Shown piece after piece: positions 25,043-33,440 of a DNA stretch of 42,886 nucleotides. Source of the DNA: Phenylobacterium sp. (lineage in GTDB: Bacteria > Pseudomonadota > Alphaproteobacteria > Caulobacterales > Caulobacteraceae); contig NZ_JAQGIZ010000010.1 of NCBI RefSeq assembly GCF_028290885.1, positions 1-42,886 on the forward strand. The letters are read 5' to 3'. A program made the translations under genes and the position numbers. Numbering within the stretch: position 1 is the first letter of the stretch; each line of letters opens with the position of its first letter. The notes beneath the pieces are model-generated. The model did not search any database, was not told the DNA's origin, and saw only the letters and a list, made by a program, of their open reading frames with translations.

Positions 25043-26143
25043 TCACGCCGCCTGATCGTCGTCCGCGGCGAGGTCCTCCCCCAGGTGCGATTTGCGGTAT
25101 TCGCGCGGGGACACCCCATAGCGCTCCTTGAACGCGCGGCTGAAATGGGCGGAGCCGTTGAAGCCCCATCGGAAGCAGATTTCCGAGATGGAAAGGGTCG
25201 CGCAAATCGGGCTTGAGAGGTCCAGCCGGCAGCGCTCCAGGCGCCGGCCGCGCACGTAGGTCGAGAAGCTTTGGCCCGCCGAGGCGAACAGCTTCTGAAG
25301 CGAGCGGGTCGAGATGCTGTCCTCCGCCGCAACGCGCTCCAGGTCCAGTTCGGGATCGGAGAGCAGCGTCTCGATGGTCTGGCAGACCCGGTGCAGGTGA
25401 GCGGCCCGGGCCGCGCCGGCGCCCCCGACGGCGGCGGGAGAATGCTCCGCGGCGAGATTGGCCACCAGGAACTCGGTGACCGCCAGCTCCATGGGCCGCA
25501 ACTGTTCGGAGGTGAGGTCCTGCAGCGTCTCCCCGGTGGCGCGGAGCAGGCCGGAGAATACGTGTCCCAGCCCTCGGTCGCCGGCGAACCGCCCCACCTT
25601 CAGCGACAGCGGGGCCAGGAGCCGGTGGTCGAGGGCGACGCGCGGGGCGCTGATGTATAGCAGCCGGAAGGCGGTCGTCAGCTTGAGGGCGGCGTTGATC
25701 CCCGTGGGCCCATAGATGATGTCCCCGGTCTTCAACGCCGTCGTGGTCTCGCCGTCCCAGAAGCTGGCCTCGCCTTCGAGCAGGACGACGATCCACACCG
25801 CCGCGGGCTGCGCGGGATTGCGGCCGGAGATCTCCTGCGGCGTCGCCGACATCAGCGCGAAGTCCATGCCGAGAGGCGAGCCGAGGCAGGAGACGCTGCC
25901 GCGGAACGGCTCGGCCTCGGCCAACCGGCCGAGCGGCAACCGCAGGCGACCCATCACCTCCTCCCAGGCCGCGCGGCGCTGCTCGGCGGCCAAGCTGTCG
26001 GTGGTGAAGCCCCAGGCGCGAATGGGACGGGGCGACGGTTTGTCGGCCTGGGCGAGGAAGCCGGGGCGATCCAGGGCGAACTCCTTCGGATGAACCAAGG
26101 GGACGGGATCCCCGATGCTAGCTTGCCGGCCTCGGGCCGTCAC
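25043..26143 (-). CDS. AraC-family regulator (FeaR/AraC_binding_2 type)
   Basis: The 366-residue regulator has an N-terminal cupin-like sensor domain (about 40-225) and a C-terminal double helix-turn-helix (about 255-350: VAAEDSISTRSLQKLFA, then ISEICFRWGFNGSAHFSRAFKERYGVSPREYR). Proteins of this type activate catabolic genes for amines and aromatic compounds. The start is GTG at 26143; a start further inside is possible because no strong ribosome-binding site is visible. It precedes the IclR operon on the same strand by 121 bp, so it may be an activator of the island. Confidence 0.84.
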   Translation of the reverse strand: MTARGRQASIGDPVPLVHPKEFALDRPGFLAQADKPSPRPIRAWGFTTDSLAAEQRRAAWEEVMGRLRLPLGRLAEAEPFRGSVSCLGSPLGMDFALMSATPQEISGRNPAQPAAVWIVVLLEGEASFWDGETTTALKTGDIIYGPTGINAALKLTTAFRLLYISAPRVALDHRLLAPLSLKVGRFAGDRGLGHVFSGLLRATGETLQDLTSEQLRPMELAVTEFLVANLAAEHSPAAVGGAGAARAAHLHRVCQTIETLLSDPELDLERVAAEDSISTRSLQKLFASAGQSFSTYVRGRRLERCRLDLSSPICATLSISEICFRWGFNGSAHFSRAFKERYGVSPREYRKSHLGEDLAADDDQAA

Positions 26144-26265
26144 GCCAGCGACAAGGCTACGCGGGGCGCCAACTTGCCGCCCCGCGGTCCTTTCCGGAGA
26201 GCTTGCCTCAGAAGCAGCTCGTCCAAAGGCCAGGATGGCGACGCGCTCCGTCGCCAGTGTCGCTT

Positions 26266-26339
26266 CGCCGCCTTCGTGAAGCTGCGATGTTCCTCCACCG
26301 CCACGAAAGCGGGAGTTCGTTCAGTTGGATCCGGGCCAT
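26266..26339 (-). pseudogene. N-terminal remnant of a LysR regulator, frameshifted
   Basis: Read leftwards from an ATG at 26339, the DNA encodes MARIQLNEL and then, after one missing base, AFVAVEEHRSFTKAA. This matches residues 1-25 of the intact LysR at 33441 (MTRIQLTEL, then AFVAVAEHCSFTKAA) at high nucleotide identity. Past 26266 the similarity stops, so the gene is truncated as well as frameshifted. The ATG stands 12 nt from the 35-bp element at 26352-26386, exactly as in the intact gene. A 74-codon frame covering the site is only the accidental opening left by the decay. Confidence 0.75.
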
Positions 26340-26351
26340 CCTTAGTCGTCA

Positions 26352-26386
26352 CCAAATAAGTCATTCCGAATGTTCGTGGTTATCGG
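26352..26386 (+). repeat. 35-bp repeated element, copy A
   Basis: This begins CCAAATAAG and ends GTTATCGG; the centre contains CATTCCGAATG. It aligns without gaps to copies at 33394-33428 (reverse), 34425-34459 (same strand) and 36417-36451 (reverse), with 16 of 35 positions invariant in all four. In this orientation it points to the AraC gene at 26503, 116 bp away; in the opposite orientation it is the upstream region of the LysR remnant. Confidence 0.75.
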
Positions 26387-26502
26387 AACACTTGCCAACC
26401 TCCAAGATGGCCACCAGTCGGCCAATCCGCTTGCCCGACCGCGGGAACGGTGACGCCTCAAAAAGTGCGCAACGATCTGCGTCAACTCGTCAGGAAGGCC
26501 CC

Positions 26503-27417
26503 ATGAACCAGGCGATAGTGGCAAAGCCCCACGCCGAGCGATGGGCGATGAAGTCTGCGGCCCGGCGCGCGACGGAACCCAAGATGTCACCCCTACGGAC
26601 GGCGGCGGCGGTGCTTGCATTCGACGCCGACTGGGTGCTGTTCGAACTTGGCCTCGCCGGACGCCATTGGAGCTATGACGGCCAGCGGCCGCAGCTACGG
26701 TTCACCTTCGACGCCGGCCATGCGATCGTCGCCATCCAGGACGCGCCGGCGCGGGACATATCCTGCGCGCCCGGATCCTTCGCGCTGCTGTCGCCCGGCG
26801 TGCGCGTGCGCGTCAGCCGCACCACGCCTCTCGAAATCCTGGCTCTGACGTTCGGCCCTGAGGCCCTGGCCGGCCGCGCCGACATCGCGGCGATCGCCGG
26901 CGAAGCTCCGATCCAGATCACCGATCGGGGCGTAGGCGCCCTGGCCGCAGAGGTCCGCCGGGCGTTGATCGAGGAGCCCCACCCCGATCGCGGATACATG
27001 GCCGCGCTTGGCAAGGCGATGTTGGTTCGCGCCCTGGCGGTGATCTATGGAGGTGCGCCATCACCAGTCCGGATGGCGCTCTCGCCCTTCAGGCTGCGCC
27101 GGGTGGTCGACCACGTCGAGGCCCGCCTCGACTACCGGATCACGGTGCAGGAGCTCGCCGAGCTGGTCCAGCTGAGCCCGGCTCATTTCACCCGCGCCTT
27201 CCGCCAGGCTACGGGTGAGGCGCCACACCACTTCATCCTCACCCGGCGGATCGCCCGTGTCCGCGAGCTGCTGCGCGATCCGGCGCTCTGCCTGACGACG
27301 GTGGCCCTCCGGGCAGGCTTCTCGAGCCACGCCCACATGAGCAGCGTCTTTCGGCGGCTGACCGGCGTGGCGCCGGCGGCCTATCGCGCAGGGGTGAGCG
27401 CGCGACTGGCCAGCTGA
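26503..27417 (+). CDS. AraC-family regulator
   Basis: The 304-residue protein has an N-terminal domain without clear family and a C-terminal AraC DNA-binding domain (about 200-298): YRITVQELAELVQLSPAHFTRAFRQATGEAPHHFI, then TTVALRAGFSSHAHMSSVFRRLTGVAPAAYR. The ATG at 26503 has AGGAAGG at 26492-26498. Frames extending upstream to 26203 cross the LysR remnant and element A and are not credible. Its promoter probably overlaps copy A of the 35-bp element, putting it in the proposed LysR regulon. The target genes are unknown. Confidence 0.85.
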   Translation: MNQAIVAKPHAERWAMKSAARRATEPKMSPLRTAAAVLAFDADWVLFELGLAGRHWSYDGQRPQLRFTFDAGHAIVAIQDAPARDISCAPGSFALLSPGVRVRVSRTTPLEILALTFGPEALAGRADIAAIAGEAPIQITDRGVGALAAEVRRALIEEPHPDRGYMAALGKAMLVRALAVIYGGAPSPVRMALSPFRLRRVVDHVEARLDYRITVQELAELVQLSPAHFTRAFRQATGEAPHHFILTRRIARVRELLRDPALCLTTVALRAGFSSHAHMSSVFRRLTGVAPAAYRAGVSARLAS

Positions 27418-27468
27418 CCCTGCGGCCTATTTCGCAAACCCACGCGGAGCGATTGAGCGCCCTTCGCC

Positions 27469-27951
27469 ATGCTTAGCTACAAACCGGCGCTACCGGGGGT
27501 CATTGCGGCGATCACGCTTGTGGGTTGCTCGCGCGGGTCGCCGCTGTTCATGGACGTTCCCGCCGCACGCGCCCCCCAGGTCCTGGTGTTGGACCCCGAT
27601 GCCCTGGTCATCGACGGCCGCCACGTCCGGCTGTCCAACGCGGCCGCCCCGCATCTCGCGCCGCATGCCAACTGCTGGGGCGAAGCGCTCGCGGCGCGTC
27701 AGGTCCGTCAAAACGTCCAAGGCCTTGTCGCCGAGGCCCGCGAGGTCACTGTCACCCCGACCGGTGGGACGGACGAAGACAACCGCATCCTCGCCCGCGT
27801 CTCCGTCGACGGCGTCGACCTGGGCCAGACCCTGCTGGACGACGGCCTCGCGGTTGCGCCTGGCGAGCCCCGGTTCGACTGGTGCGGGCCCCTGGGCGCG
27901 AACATCGCCCGCGTCCCCCGCGTCTCGGCGTTGACGCGCTCCGGCGGCTGA
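27469..27951 (+). CDS. degenerate staphylococcal-nuclease-like lipoprotein
   Basis: The 160-residue protein has a lipoprotein signal peptide (hydrophobic 5-19, lipobox LVGC, Cys20). The mature part resembles a SNase/thermonuclease OB fold: VIDGRHVRLSNAAAP (normally VxDGDTxRLxGIDAPE), then a Cys/Glu pair, and ILARVSVDGVDLGQTLLDDGLAV. The catalytic Asp of the DGD loop and the Arg/Glu of the RLxGIDAPE segment are replaced, so nuclease activity is doubtful. It lies 51 bp after the AraC gene on the same strand and converges with the LysR gene at 28007. No strong ribosome-binding site is visible. Confidence 0.65.
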   Translation: MLSYKPALPGVIAAITLVGCSRGSPLFMDVPAARAPQVLVLDPDALVIDGRHVRLSNAAAPHLAPHANCWGEALAARQVRQNVQGLVAEAREVTVTPTGGTDEDNRILARVSVDGVDLGQTLLDDGLAVAPGEPRFDWCGPLGANIARVPRVSALTRSGG

Positions 27952-28006
27952 CCGGTCCGTCAGATGGCGGGGCGCGGCGCGAGGCCCAAAGTCCGGGTGC
28001 GCCTGG

Positions 28007-29011
28007 TCATAACGTCATCAGGAGACTGCGCAGCCAGGCGACCGGCGGTTCGGCGAGGCGATCCTTGCAGTAGAGCAACGACAAGTCCGCCATGAGGCCT
28101 GGCTGGGTTTCAAGCACCCGGAGACCGTCGCGCCGGCCCCAGGCCAGCGCCAGGCGGGCGGGCGCCAGGCCAACCATGTCCGAACTCATGACGATGGCCC
28201 GCGCCGAATAGATGTCGGGGGTCATGACGCGGACCCGCCGCCGGAGCCCCAGCCTGGCCAGGTCCGCGTCCACCACGCCGGTGTCCTCCCAGCCCGGTCG
28301 CAGCGTGACGGCGGACGGTCCGGCTGCCGCGCGCTGTGTGGCCACGGCCACGTGCGGCGCCGCCATGATGGCTTCGAGCGTCGCCTGTCCCTGGGCGAGC
28401 GGATGGCCCGCGCGCACTATCCAGACCAGCCCTTCGCGCCGCAACCGCTCGCGGGCGAACCGCTCCGGCGCGGCGGTGACGGCGCCCAGCACGAAGTCCA
28501 CCTGTCCGGCGTCCAGCTGTTGGGTCAGATCCAGGGACGCCTCGGAGATCTGCAACTGGGCGTTCGGCGCGCGCGCCTGTAGGCGCGCCGCCAGCGCCGG
28601 GATCAGCAGGGCGCAGGCGCTGGCGTCGGCGACCACGCGGAAGCTTCGATCGCTGGTCGCCGGGTCGAAGTCGATCGGCGTCAGCGCACCCTGCAACCTG
28701 GCGAGCGCGGCGTGTAGCGCCGGCGCGATCTCCAGCGCTCTACGGGTCGGTTGCAGGCCCTGGGCGTTGCGCTGGAAGAGCTCGTCGCCCAGCGTGTGAC
28801 GAAGGCGGCCCAGCGTATGGCTGACCGCTGACTGCGTCAGGTCCAGCCGAGCGGCGGTCCGGGTGACGCTGCGTTCCTCCAGGAGGATGTCCAGGACGCG
28901 CAGCAGATTCAGGTCGAGGCGACCGACGTCGGGCTCCGCGCGCTGGCGGACCGGCGCCGTTGGGCGTTCCAGGACCGGCAGCGGACGATCGGATGGGCGG
29001 GGCGCCGGCAT
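28007..29011 (-). CDS. LysR-family regulator, last gene of the efflux operon
   Basis: The 334-residue LysR protein has an unusually long N-terminal tail (about 30 residues) before the helix-turn-helix (LNLLRVLDILLEERSVTRTAARLDLTQSAVSHTLGRLR). A NodD/SyrM-like effector domain follows. It starts 5 bp after the outer-membrane-factor gene, so it is the fourth gene of the emrA-emrB-OMF operon and probably autoregulates it. An alternative internal start would remove the tail. It is not closely related to the LysR at 33441, so this efflux pump sits under two LysR genes. Confidence 0.86.
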   Translation of the reverse strand: MPAPRPSDRPLPVLERPTAPVRQRAEPDVGRLDLNLLRVLDILLEERSVTRTAARLDLTQSAVSHTLGRLRHTLGDELFQRNAQGLQPTRRALEIAPALHAALARLQGALTPIDFDPATSDRSFRVVADASACALLIPALAARLQARAPNAQLQISEASLDLTQQLDAGQVDFVLGAVTAAPERFARERLRREGLVWIVRAGHPLAQGQATLEAIMAAPHVAVATQRAAAGPSAVTLRPGWEDTGVVDADLARLGLRRRVRVMTPDIYSARAIVMSSDMVGLAPARLALAWGRRDGLRVLETQPGLMADLSLLYCKDRLAEPPVAWLRSLLMTL

Positions 29012-29016
29012 GACCG

Positions 29017-30492
29017 TCAGCCGCCCGGCGTCCCGGTCCAGCCCCCCGCCGTCGCGACGAACAGCCGGGCGCTGTCAAGATATTGCCGCGTGCGCGCGTC
29101 GACCAGGCCTGAGACCGAGCGCTGATGGATGCGCTCCGCGTCGAGGATCTCCAGAACGCCGGAATTCCCGGCCGCGAAGCTGCGCCGCGAGAGGTCGAGG
29201 GATGAGGCCGTGACGGTCAAGGCCTGGCTCTGCGCCTCGACCGTCTGCTGGTCGTGCGCCAGGGCCTGGAGCAGGTCGGCCACCTGTCCGAAGGCGCTCA
29301 GCACCGTGTCCTGGTAGAGGGCGTTCGCCGCGCGCGCGTCGTCGATCGCGGCCTGGCGCTGGGCCTTGAGCGTTCCGCCGTGGAAGATCGGGGCGGTCAG
29401 GCCTGCGAACACGTCATAGCCGCGGAACGCGCCCTTGAAGACGTCGCCCGCGCTCGGCGCCGCCTGGGTGAGCGAGGCGCCGAGCGTGATGTCCGGATAG
29501 AGCCGCGCGGTGGCGACGCCGATCGCGGCGGTGGCGGCGTGGAGGTTGGCCTCGGCCTGCAGGATGTCGGGCCGGCGGTGGACGAAGGCGGAGGGCAGCG
29601 ACACCGGGATATTGCCCGGCAGTTGCAGGGCGTCGAGATCCAGCTCGGGCGCCTCGAATTCCGCCGGCGCGACGCCGAGCAGGGTCGCGAGCAGATGCTG
29701 CGCCTCGCTCAGGGACTGGTGGAGCGGCGGCAGGAGGGCCTGGTCGGCGACCAGCTGGCTGCGGGCGTTGAGCACCTGCACCATCGTGCCTTCACCCCCC
29801 CGCCGGCGCTGATCGACGAGCTCGACGTTGCGCTGATCCTCGAGGATCAGCGCCTGCGCGGCGGCGATCTGCGAGCGAATCGCCGCGACCGTGATGGTCT
29901 GGATCACCACCTGGCCCGCGATGGCCAGATGGGCCGCCTCCGTCTGGCGCAATTGCGCCTCCGCCTCGGCGCCCGCCTGTTCGATCCGCCGCCGGCGGCC
30001 GCCGAACAGGTCAAGGTCGTAGGAGACGCCGCCGCCTACCGAGTAGAGGTCGAATTCGGGATTGCCGGAAAGACCCGGCAGGGTTCCGGGCCGGAAGCCG
30101 AAGCCCGCGAGGTTGACCTGCTGGTGTTCCACGCGAGCGTTGATGTCGACCTGCGGCAGGGCGGAGCCCCGCACCGCGGCGAGCTCCGCCCGGCTGCGGG
30201 CGAGCGTGGCGTTGCTCGCCGCCAGGGAGCGGTTGTTGGCGATGGCCCGATCGACCAGGGTGTCGAGCGCCGGCGAACCGTAGGCCGCCCACCAGCGGAG
30301 CGGCGCGTCCCCGGAAGTCGCCACTGGCCCGCCGGCTGGCCCGGCGGCGGCCTGAGCCTCCGACGGCGGCAGATAGGCCGTCGTTGCGGGCGCCGCAGGG
30401 CGATGGAAGTCGGGGCCGACGACACAGCCGGCCAGCCCGAGGGCGAACAGGGGCGCCAGCGGGAGGAGATGGAAGCGGCAACGCATGATCAT
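29017..30492 (-). CDS. outer-membrane factor lipoprotein of a tripartite efflux system (NodT/OprM family)
   Basis: The 491-residue protein has lipobox LAGC with acylated Cys23 and the family start CVVGPDFHRPA. Two OEP/TolC repeats follow (about 75-265 and 280-475), rich in alanine- and leucine-heptads forming the periplasmic helical barrel. It is the outer-membrane exit duct for the MFS pump encoded upstream. It overlaps the EmrB-like gene by 4 bp (ATGA), as expected for a coupled operon. Confidence 0.9.
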   Translation of the reverse strand: MIMRCRFHLLPLAPLFALGLAGCVVGPDFHRPAAPATTAYLPPSEAQAAAGPAGGPVATSGDAPLRWWAAYGSPALDTLVDRAIANNRSLAASNATLARSRAELAAVRGSALPQVDINARVEHQQVNLAGFGFRPGTLPGLSGNPEFDLYSVGGGVSYDLDLFGGRRRRIEQAGAEAEAQLRQTEAAHLAIAGQVVIQTITVAAIRSQIAAAQALILEDQRNVELVDQRRRGGEGTMVQVLNARSQLVADQALLPPLHQSLSEAQHLLATLLGVAPAEFEAPELDLDALQLPGNIPVSLPSAFVHRRPDILQAEANLHAATAAIGVATARLYPDITLGASLTQAAPSAGDVFKGAFRGYDVFAGLTAPIFHGGTLKAQRQAAIDDARAANALYQDTVLSAFGQVADLLQALAHDQQTVEAQSQALTVTASSLDLSRRSFAAGNSGVLEILDAERIHQRSVSGLVDARTRQYLDSARLFVATAGGWTGTPGG

Positions 30493-32018
30493 TCCAGATG
30501 GAGGCTGACGCTCGCCGCGCCGCGGCGCGGCGAGCGCATGAACAGGATGAGCGGGATCGCGGCGATCGCCAGGACGCCGAGCAGCCAGAAGCCGTCGACA
30601 TAGGCGACCATCTGAGCCTGCCGCTCGACCTCGCCGGAGAGGGCGGCGATCCCCGCCGGATCGGTGAGGCTAAAGCGCCCTGACATGGTCGCCACGACGG
30701 GATTGTCGGGCCGCAGACCTTCGGCGAGCCGCGCGCGCACTGTTTCGGCATTGCGGTAGCTCAGCACTTGGAAGGCGGAGATGCCGACACTCGAACCGAG
30801 GTTGCGGATCAGGGTGAACATCGCCGCGCCCTCGTTGCGGAAGTGCGCCGGGAGGGTGGCGAAGGCGAGAGTGGAGAGCGGTACGAACAGCAGGCCCGTG
30901 CCCATGCCCTGGCAGAAGCCGGCGAGCGTCACGAAGCTCTGGCTCATCTGAAGGGACATGCCGCTCAGCATGAACACCGCGACCGCGGTCAGCAGCAGGC
31001 CGCAAAACATCAAAAGCCGGCCGTCGACCTTGTTGGCGATGCGCCTGACAACCAGGATCGAGACCAGGGTGCCGATCCCGATCGGGGCCATGACCAGGCC
31101 CGTGGTCACCACCGGATAGCCCATCAGGCTTTCGAGCAGCTGCGGCAGGATCGACAGCACCCCATAGGCCAGGAGGCCGAGCAGAAATCCCGTCACAGAG
31201 CAGAACACGAAGTTGCGGTCGGCGAAGAGGCCAAGCTCGATGAACGGCCGCCGCGCGGTGAGCATCTGGACGATGAACATGAACAGGAACAGGCCGAACG
31301 CCGCCGCCTCGATGCGGATTTCGGTCGAATAGAACCAGTCGAGCTGCTGGCCGCGGTCGAGCAGCAGTTGCAGCGCCCCGATCGCCAGGCCGAGCGTGGC
31401 GAAGCCGAACAGGTCGAGCCTGACCGGCTTCGCCGACCGGGTCTCGGCGAGGAAGAGCGATATGCCGATCAAGGCGAGGACGCCGATCGGCAGGTTGATG
31501 TAGAACACCCAGCGCCAGGACAGATTGTCGGTCAGCCAGCCCCCGAGCACCGGCCCCAGGATCGGCCCCAGGATCGCCCCCATCGTCCAGACGGCCATCG
31601 CCTGCCCGTGCTTCTCGGGTGGGTTGATGTCCAGCAGGATCGCCTGGCTCATGGGCAGCAGCGCGGCGCCGAATACGCCTTGCAGCAACCGGAAGCCGAC
31701 GATCTCGCCAAGATTGCTGGCGATCCCGCAGAGCCCCGAAGCCAGGGTGAAGCCCAGGATCGAGACCAGCATCAGGCGCTTGCGGCCGAAACGGCCGGCG
31801 ATCCAACCGGTGAGCGGGATGGTGATGGCGGCGGACACGATATAGGACGTCAGCACCCAGGTGATCTGATCACGCGACGCCGAGACGCTGCCCTGGATGT
31901 GCGGCAACGCGACGTTGGCGATCGTCGTGTCGAGCGAATTCATCAGGGTCGCGGCCATCACCGAGGCTGTGATGAACAGGCGCGTCGCGCTGTCCGGAAG
32001 GCCGACGGCCTGGGTCAT
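30489..32018 (-). CDS. EmrB/QacA-type drug:proton antiporter (DHA2, 14 spans)
   Basis: The 509-residue inner-membrane pump has 14 predicted spans. DHA2 motif D1-type LDTTIANVALPHIQGSVSAS lies at the start, GRFGRKRLM between spans 2 and 3 (motif A), and GPILGPVLGGWLTDNLSWRW is motif C. It works with the EmrA-like adaptor and the OMF to export hydrophobic toxic compounds across both membranes. It overlaps both neighbours by 4 bp. Confidence 0.92.
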   Translation of the reverse strand: MTQAVGLPDSATRLFITASVMAATLMNSLDTTIANVALPHIQGSVSASRDQITWVLTSYIVSAAITIPLTGWIAGRFGRKRLMLVSILGFTLASGLCGIASNLGEIVGFRLLQGVFGAALLPMSQAILLDINPPEKHGQAMAVWTMGAILGPILGPVLGGWLTDNLSWRWVFYINLPIGVLALIGISLFLAETRSAKPVRLDLFGFATLGLAIGALQLLLDRGQQLDWFYSTEIRIEAAAFGLFLFMFIVQMLTARRPFIELGLFADRNFVFCSVTGFLLGLLAYGVLSILPQLLESLMGYPVVTTGLVMAPIGIGTLVSILVVRRIANKVDGRLLMFCGLLLTAVAVFMLSGMSLQMSQSFVTLAGFCQGMGTGLLFVPLSTLAFATLPAHFRNEGAAMFTLIRNLGSSVGISAFQVLSYRNAETVRARLAEGLRPDNPVVATMSGRFSLTDPAGIAALSGEVERQAQMVAYVDGFWLLGVLAIAAIPLILFMRSPRRGAASVSLHLE

Positions 32019-33166
32019 GGCGCAGCCGCGGCGACCACTGCGCGCCGTCCCGGATCCTGGCCCCCGCCGAACAGGTGGCGGCGATGGCCGGTGTCGACCG
32101 TGACCGAAGCGCTGAGACCGGCATGCAGCGGCAGGTTGGCGGGCGTCGGGCCGAGGGTGAACTCAACCGGCAGCCGCTGTGTGACCTTCACCCAATTGCC
32201 CGTCGCGTTCTCCGGCGGCAGTAGCGAAAAGGTGTTGCCTGTGCCGGGGCTGAAATTCGCCAGCCGGGCCTTCAGCCGCAGGTCGGGAAAGGCGTCGAGC
32301 TTCACCGTCGCTGGCTGGCCGAGTCGCATGTAGTGCAGCTGGTCTTCCTTGAAGTTGGCCTCGATCCAGAGGCTGGTTCCCACCAGGGTGAAGACCGGTC
32401 TCGACGCCTCGACGTAGTTGCCCACCGGCAGCTGATCGACGCGGGTGACGATGCCGTCCTGCGGCGCCTGGACGATCGTGTAGCCGAGCCGGAGGTTGGC
32501 CTGGTCGAGCGCCGCCTGAGCTTCGCGAACGATCGGGTTCGCATCGACCGGCCGAGTGGCCTCGCCGCCCAGGCTGGCCAGCACACTGGCGTTCTGCTGC
32601 GCGACGGTTTCGATCTGCTGGCGGGCGGCGACGGCGGCCAGGGCGGCGGTGTCGTATTGCGCCTGGGACGAGATGCCCTGGCCGAGCAGCTCCTGTTGCC
32701 GGTCGCGTTCCCGCTCGGCGAAGTGCAAGCGGTCCTGCGCGGCCTTCAGTTCGGAGGCTCCTTGGCGATAGTTGGCCTGCAGGGCGCTGATCCGTAAGCG
32801 CGCGGAGGCGAGCTTCGCCGCCGCTTCGTCGACCATGGCCTGGTAGGGCGCCGGGTCGAGGCGGAACAGCAGTTGTCCGGCCCGCACGCGCTGATTGTTG
32901 GTCACCCCGACCGCCACCACCCGGCCCGGGACGTTGGCGCTGACCTGGACCTTGACCGACTGCACATAGGCGTCGTCGGTCGCCTCGCTACGGCCGCCGT
33001 GCAGATAGATGAACAGGCCGCCGACGATCACCACGACCGGCGCCGCGAACAGGAGGGGCTTGCGATAGCGGGCCCGGCGGGCGCGCGGCTCTAGGTTGTC
33101 GACCACCTTGTCCCCGAGCACGCTACGGTCTTCGGCCCGCGGTCCGGCGGGATTGGGCGCATTCAT
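32015..33166 (-). CDS. EmrA/HlyD-family membrane fusion protein
   Basis: The 383-residue adaptor has one N-terminal span (about 34-55, PLLFAAPVVVIVGGLFIYL). The biotinyl-lipoyl barrel halves flank a long coiled-coil hairpin (about 105-210, rich in Ala/Gln/Arg heptads), and a C-terminal beta domain follows. It joins the EmrB pump to the outer-membrane factor. It is the first gene of the four-gene efflux operon. The 274-bp spacer to the divergent LysR gene at 33441 contains copy C of the 35-bp element, the likely control region. Confidence 0.9.
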   Translation of the reverse strand: MNAPNPAGPRAEDRSVLGDKVVDNLEPRARRARYRKPLLFAAPVVVIVGGLFIYLHGGRSEATDDAYVQSVKVQVSANVPGRVVAVGVTNNQRVRAGQLLFRLDPAPYQAMVDEAAAKLASARLRISALQANYRQGASELKAAQDRLHFAERERDRQQELLGQGISSQAQYDTAALAAVAARQQIETVAQQNASVLASLGGEATRPVDANPIVREAQAALDQANLRLGYTIVQAPQDGIVTRVDQLPVGNYVEASRPVFTLVGTSLWIEANFKEDQLHYMRLGQPATVKLDAFPDLRLKARLANFSPGTGNTFSLLPPENATGNWVKVTQRLPVEFTLGPTPANLPLHAGLSASVTVDTGHRRHLFGGGQDPGRRAVVAAAAP

Positions 33167-33393
33167 GTCAGCGGGCGCCCCGAAGGCGGCGCGTCTTGCA
33201 GTCGGTCATGGTGTGTCTCCCGTAGGCGCCTGACCACGCCGGCTCCTGGCCCGCCCTGGTCGGAGCAGAGTCCGATCCCGACGCGTCTCCGTGGCTTCCG
33301 GGACCGGGGGGGCGCCCGAGCGGTTCGTCGAGGCCGGGGGCCGGATCAGGATGCCGCGCCGTGTGAGGACCAACTTGAAGGGGCCGCAGCCTT

Positions 33394-33428
33394 TTGATAA
33401 CCGCACACTTTCAGAAGGGGTTATTTGG
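33394..33428 (-). repeat. 35-bp repeated element, copy C
   Basis: On the plus strand it runs from TTGATAACC to GGTTATTTGG; ATAACC/GGTTAT forms an outer inverted repeat, and TTTCAGAAG lies inside. It sits 12 nt before the ATG of the LysR gene at 33441 and, read on the minus strand, faces emrA 227 bp away. This is the standard position of a LysR autoregulatory site shared with a divergent target operon. Confidence 0.78.
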
Positions 33429-33440
33429 ACCTCAAGAAGA

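Noticed and set aside
26140-26364. 74-codon minus-strand frame read as an intact small protein
   Set aside because: Only its middle matches a LysR helix-turn-helix; the matching start is in another frame at 26339, so the frame is debris of a pseudogene.
29254-30603. 449-codon plus-strand frame opposite the outer-membrane factor gene
   Set aside because: No recognisable domain, rich in Arg/Gly/Asp/Val typical of antisense frames, and it fully overlaps a well-supported lipoprotein gene.
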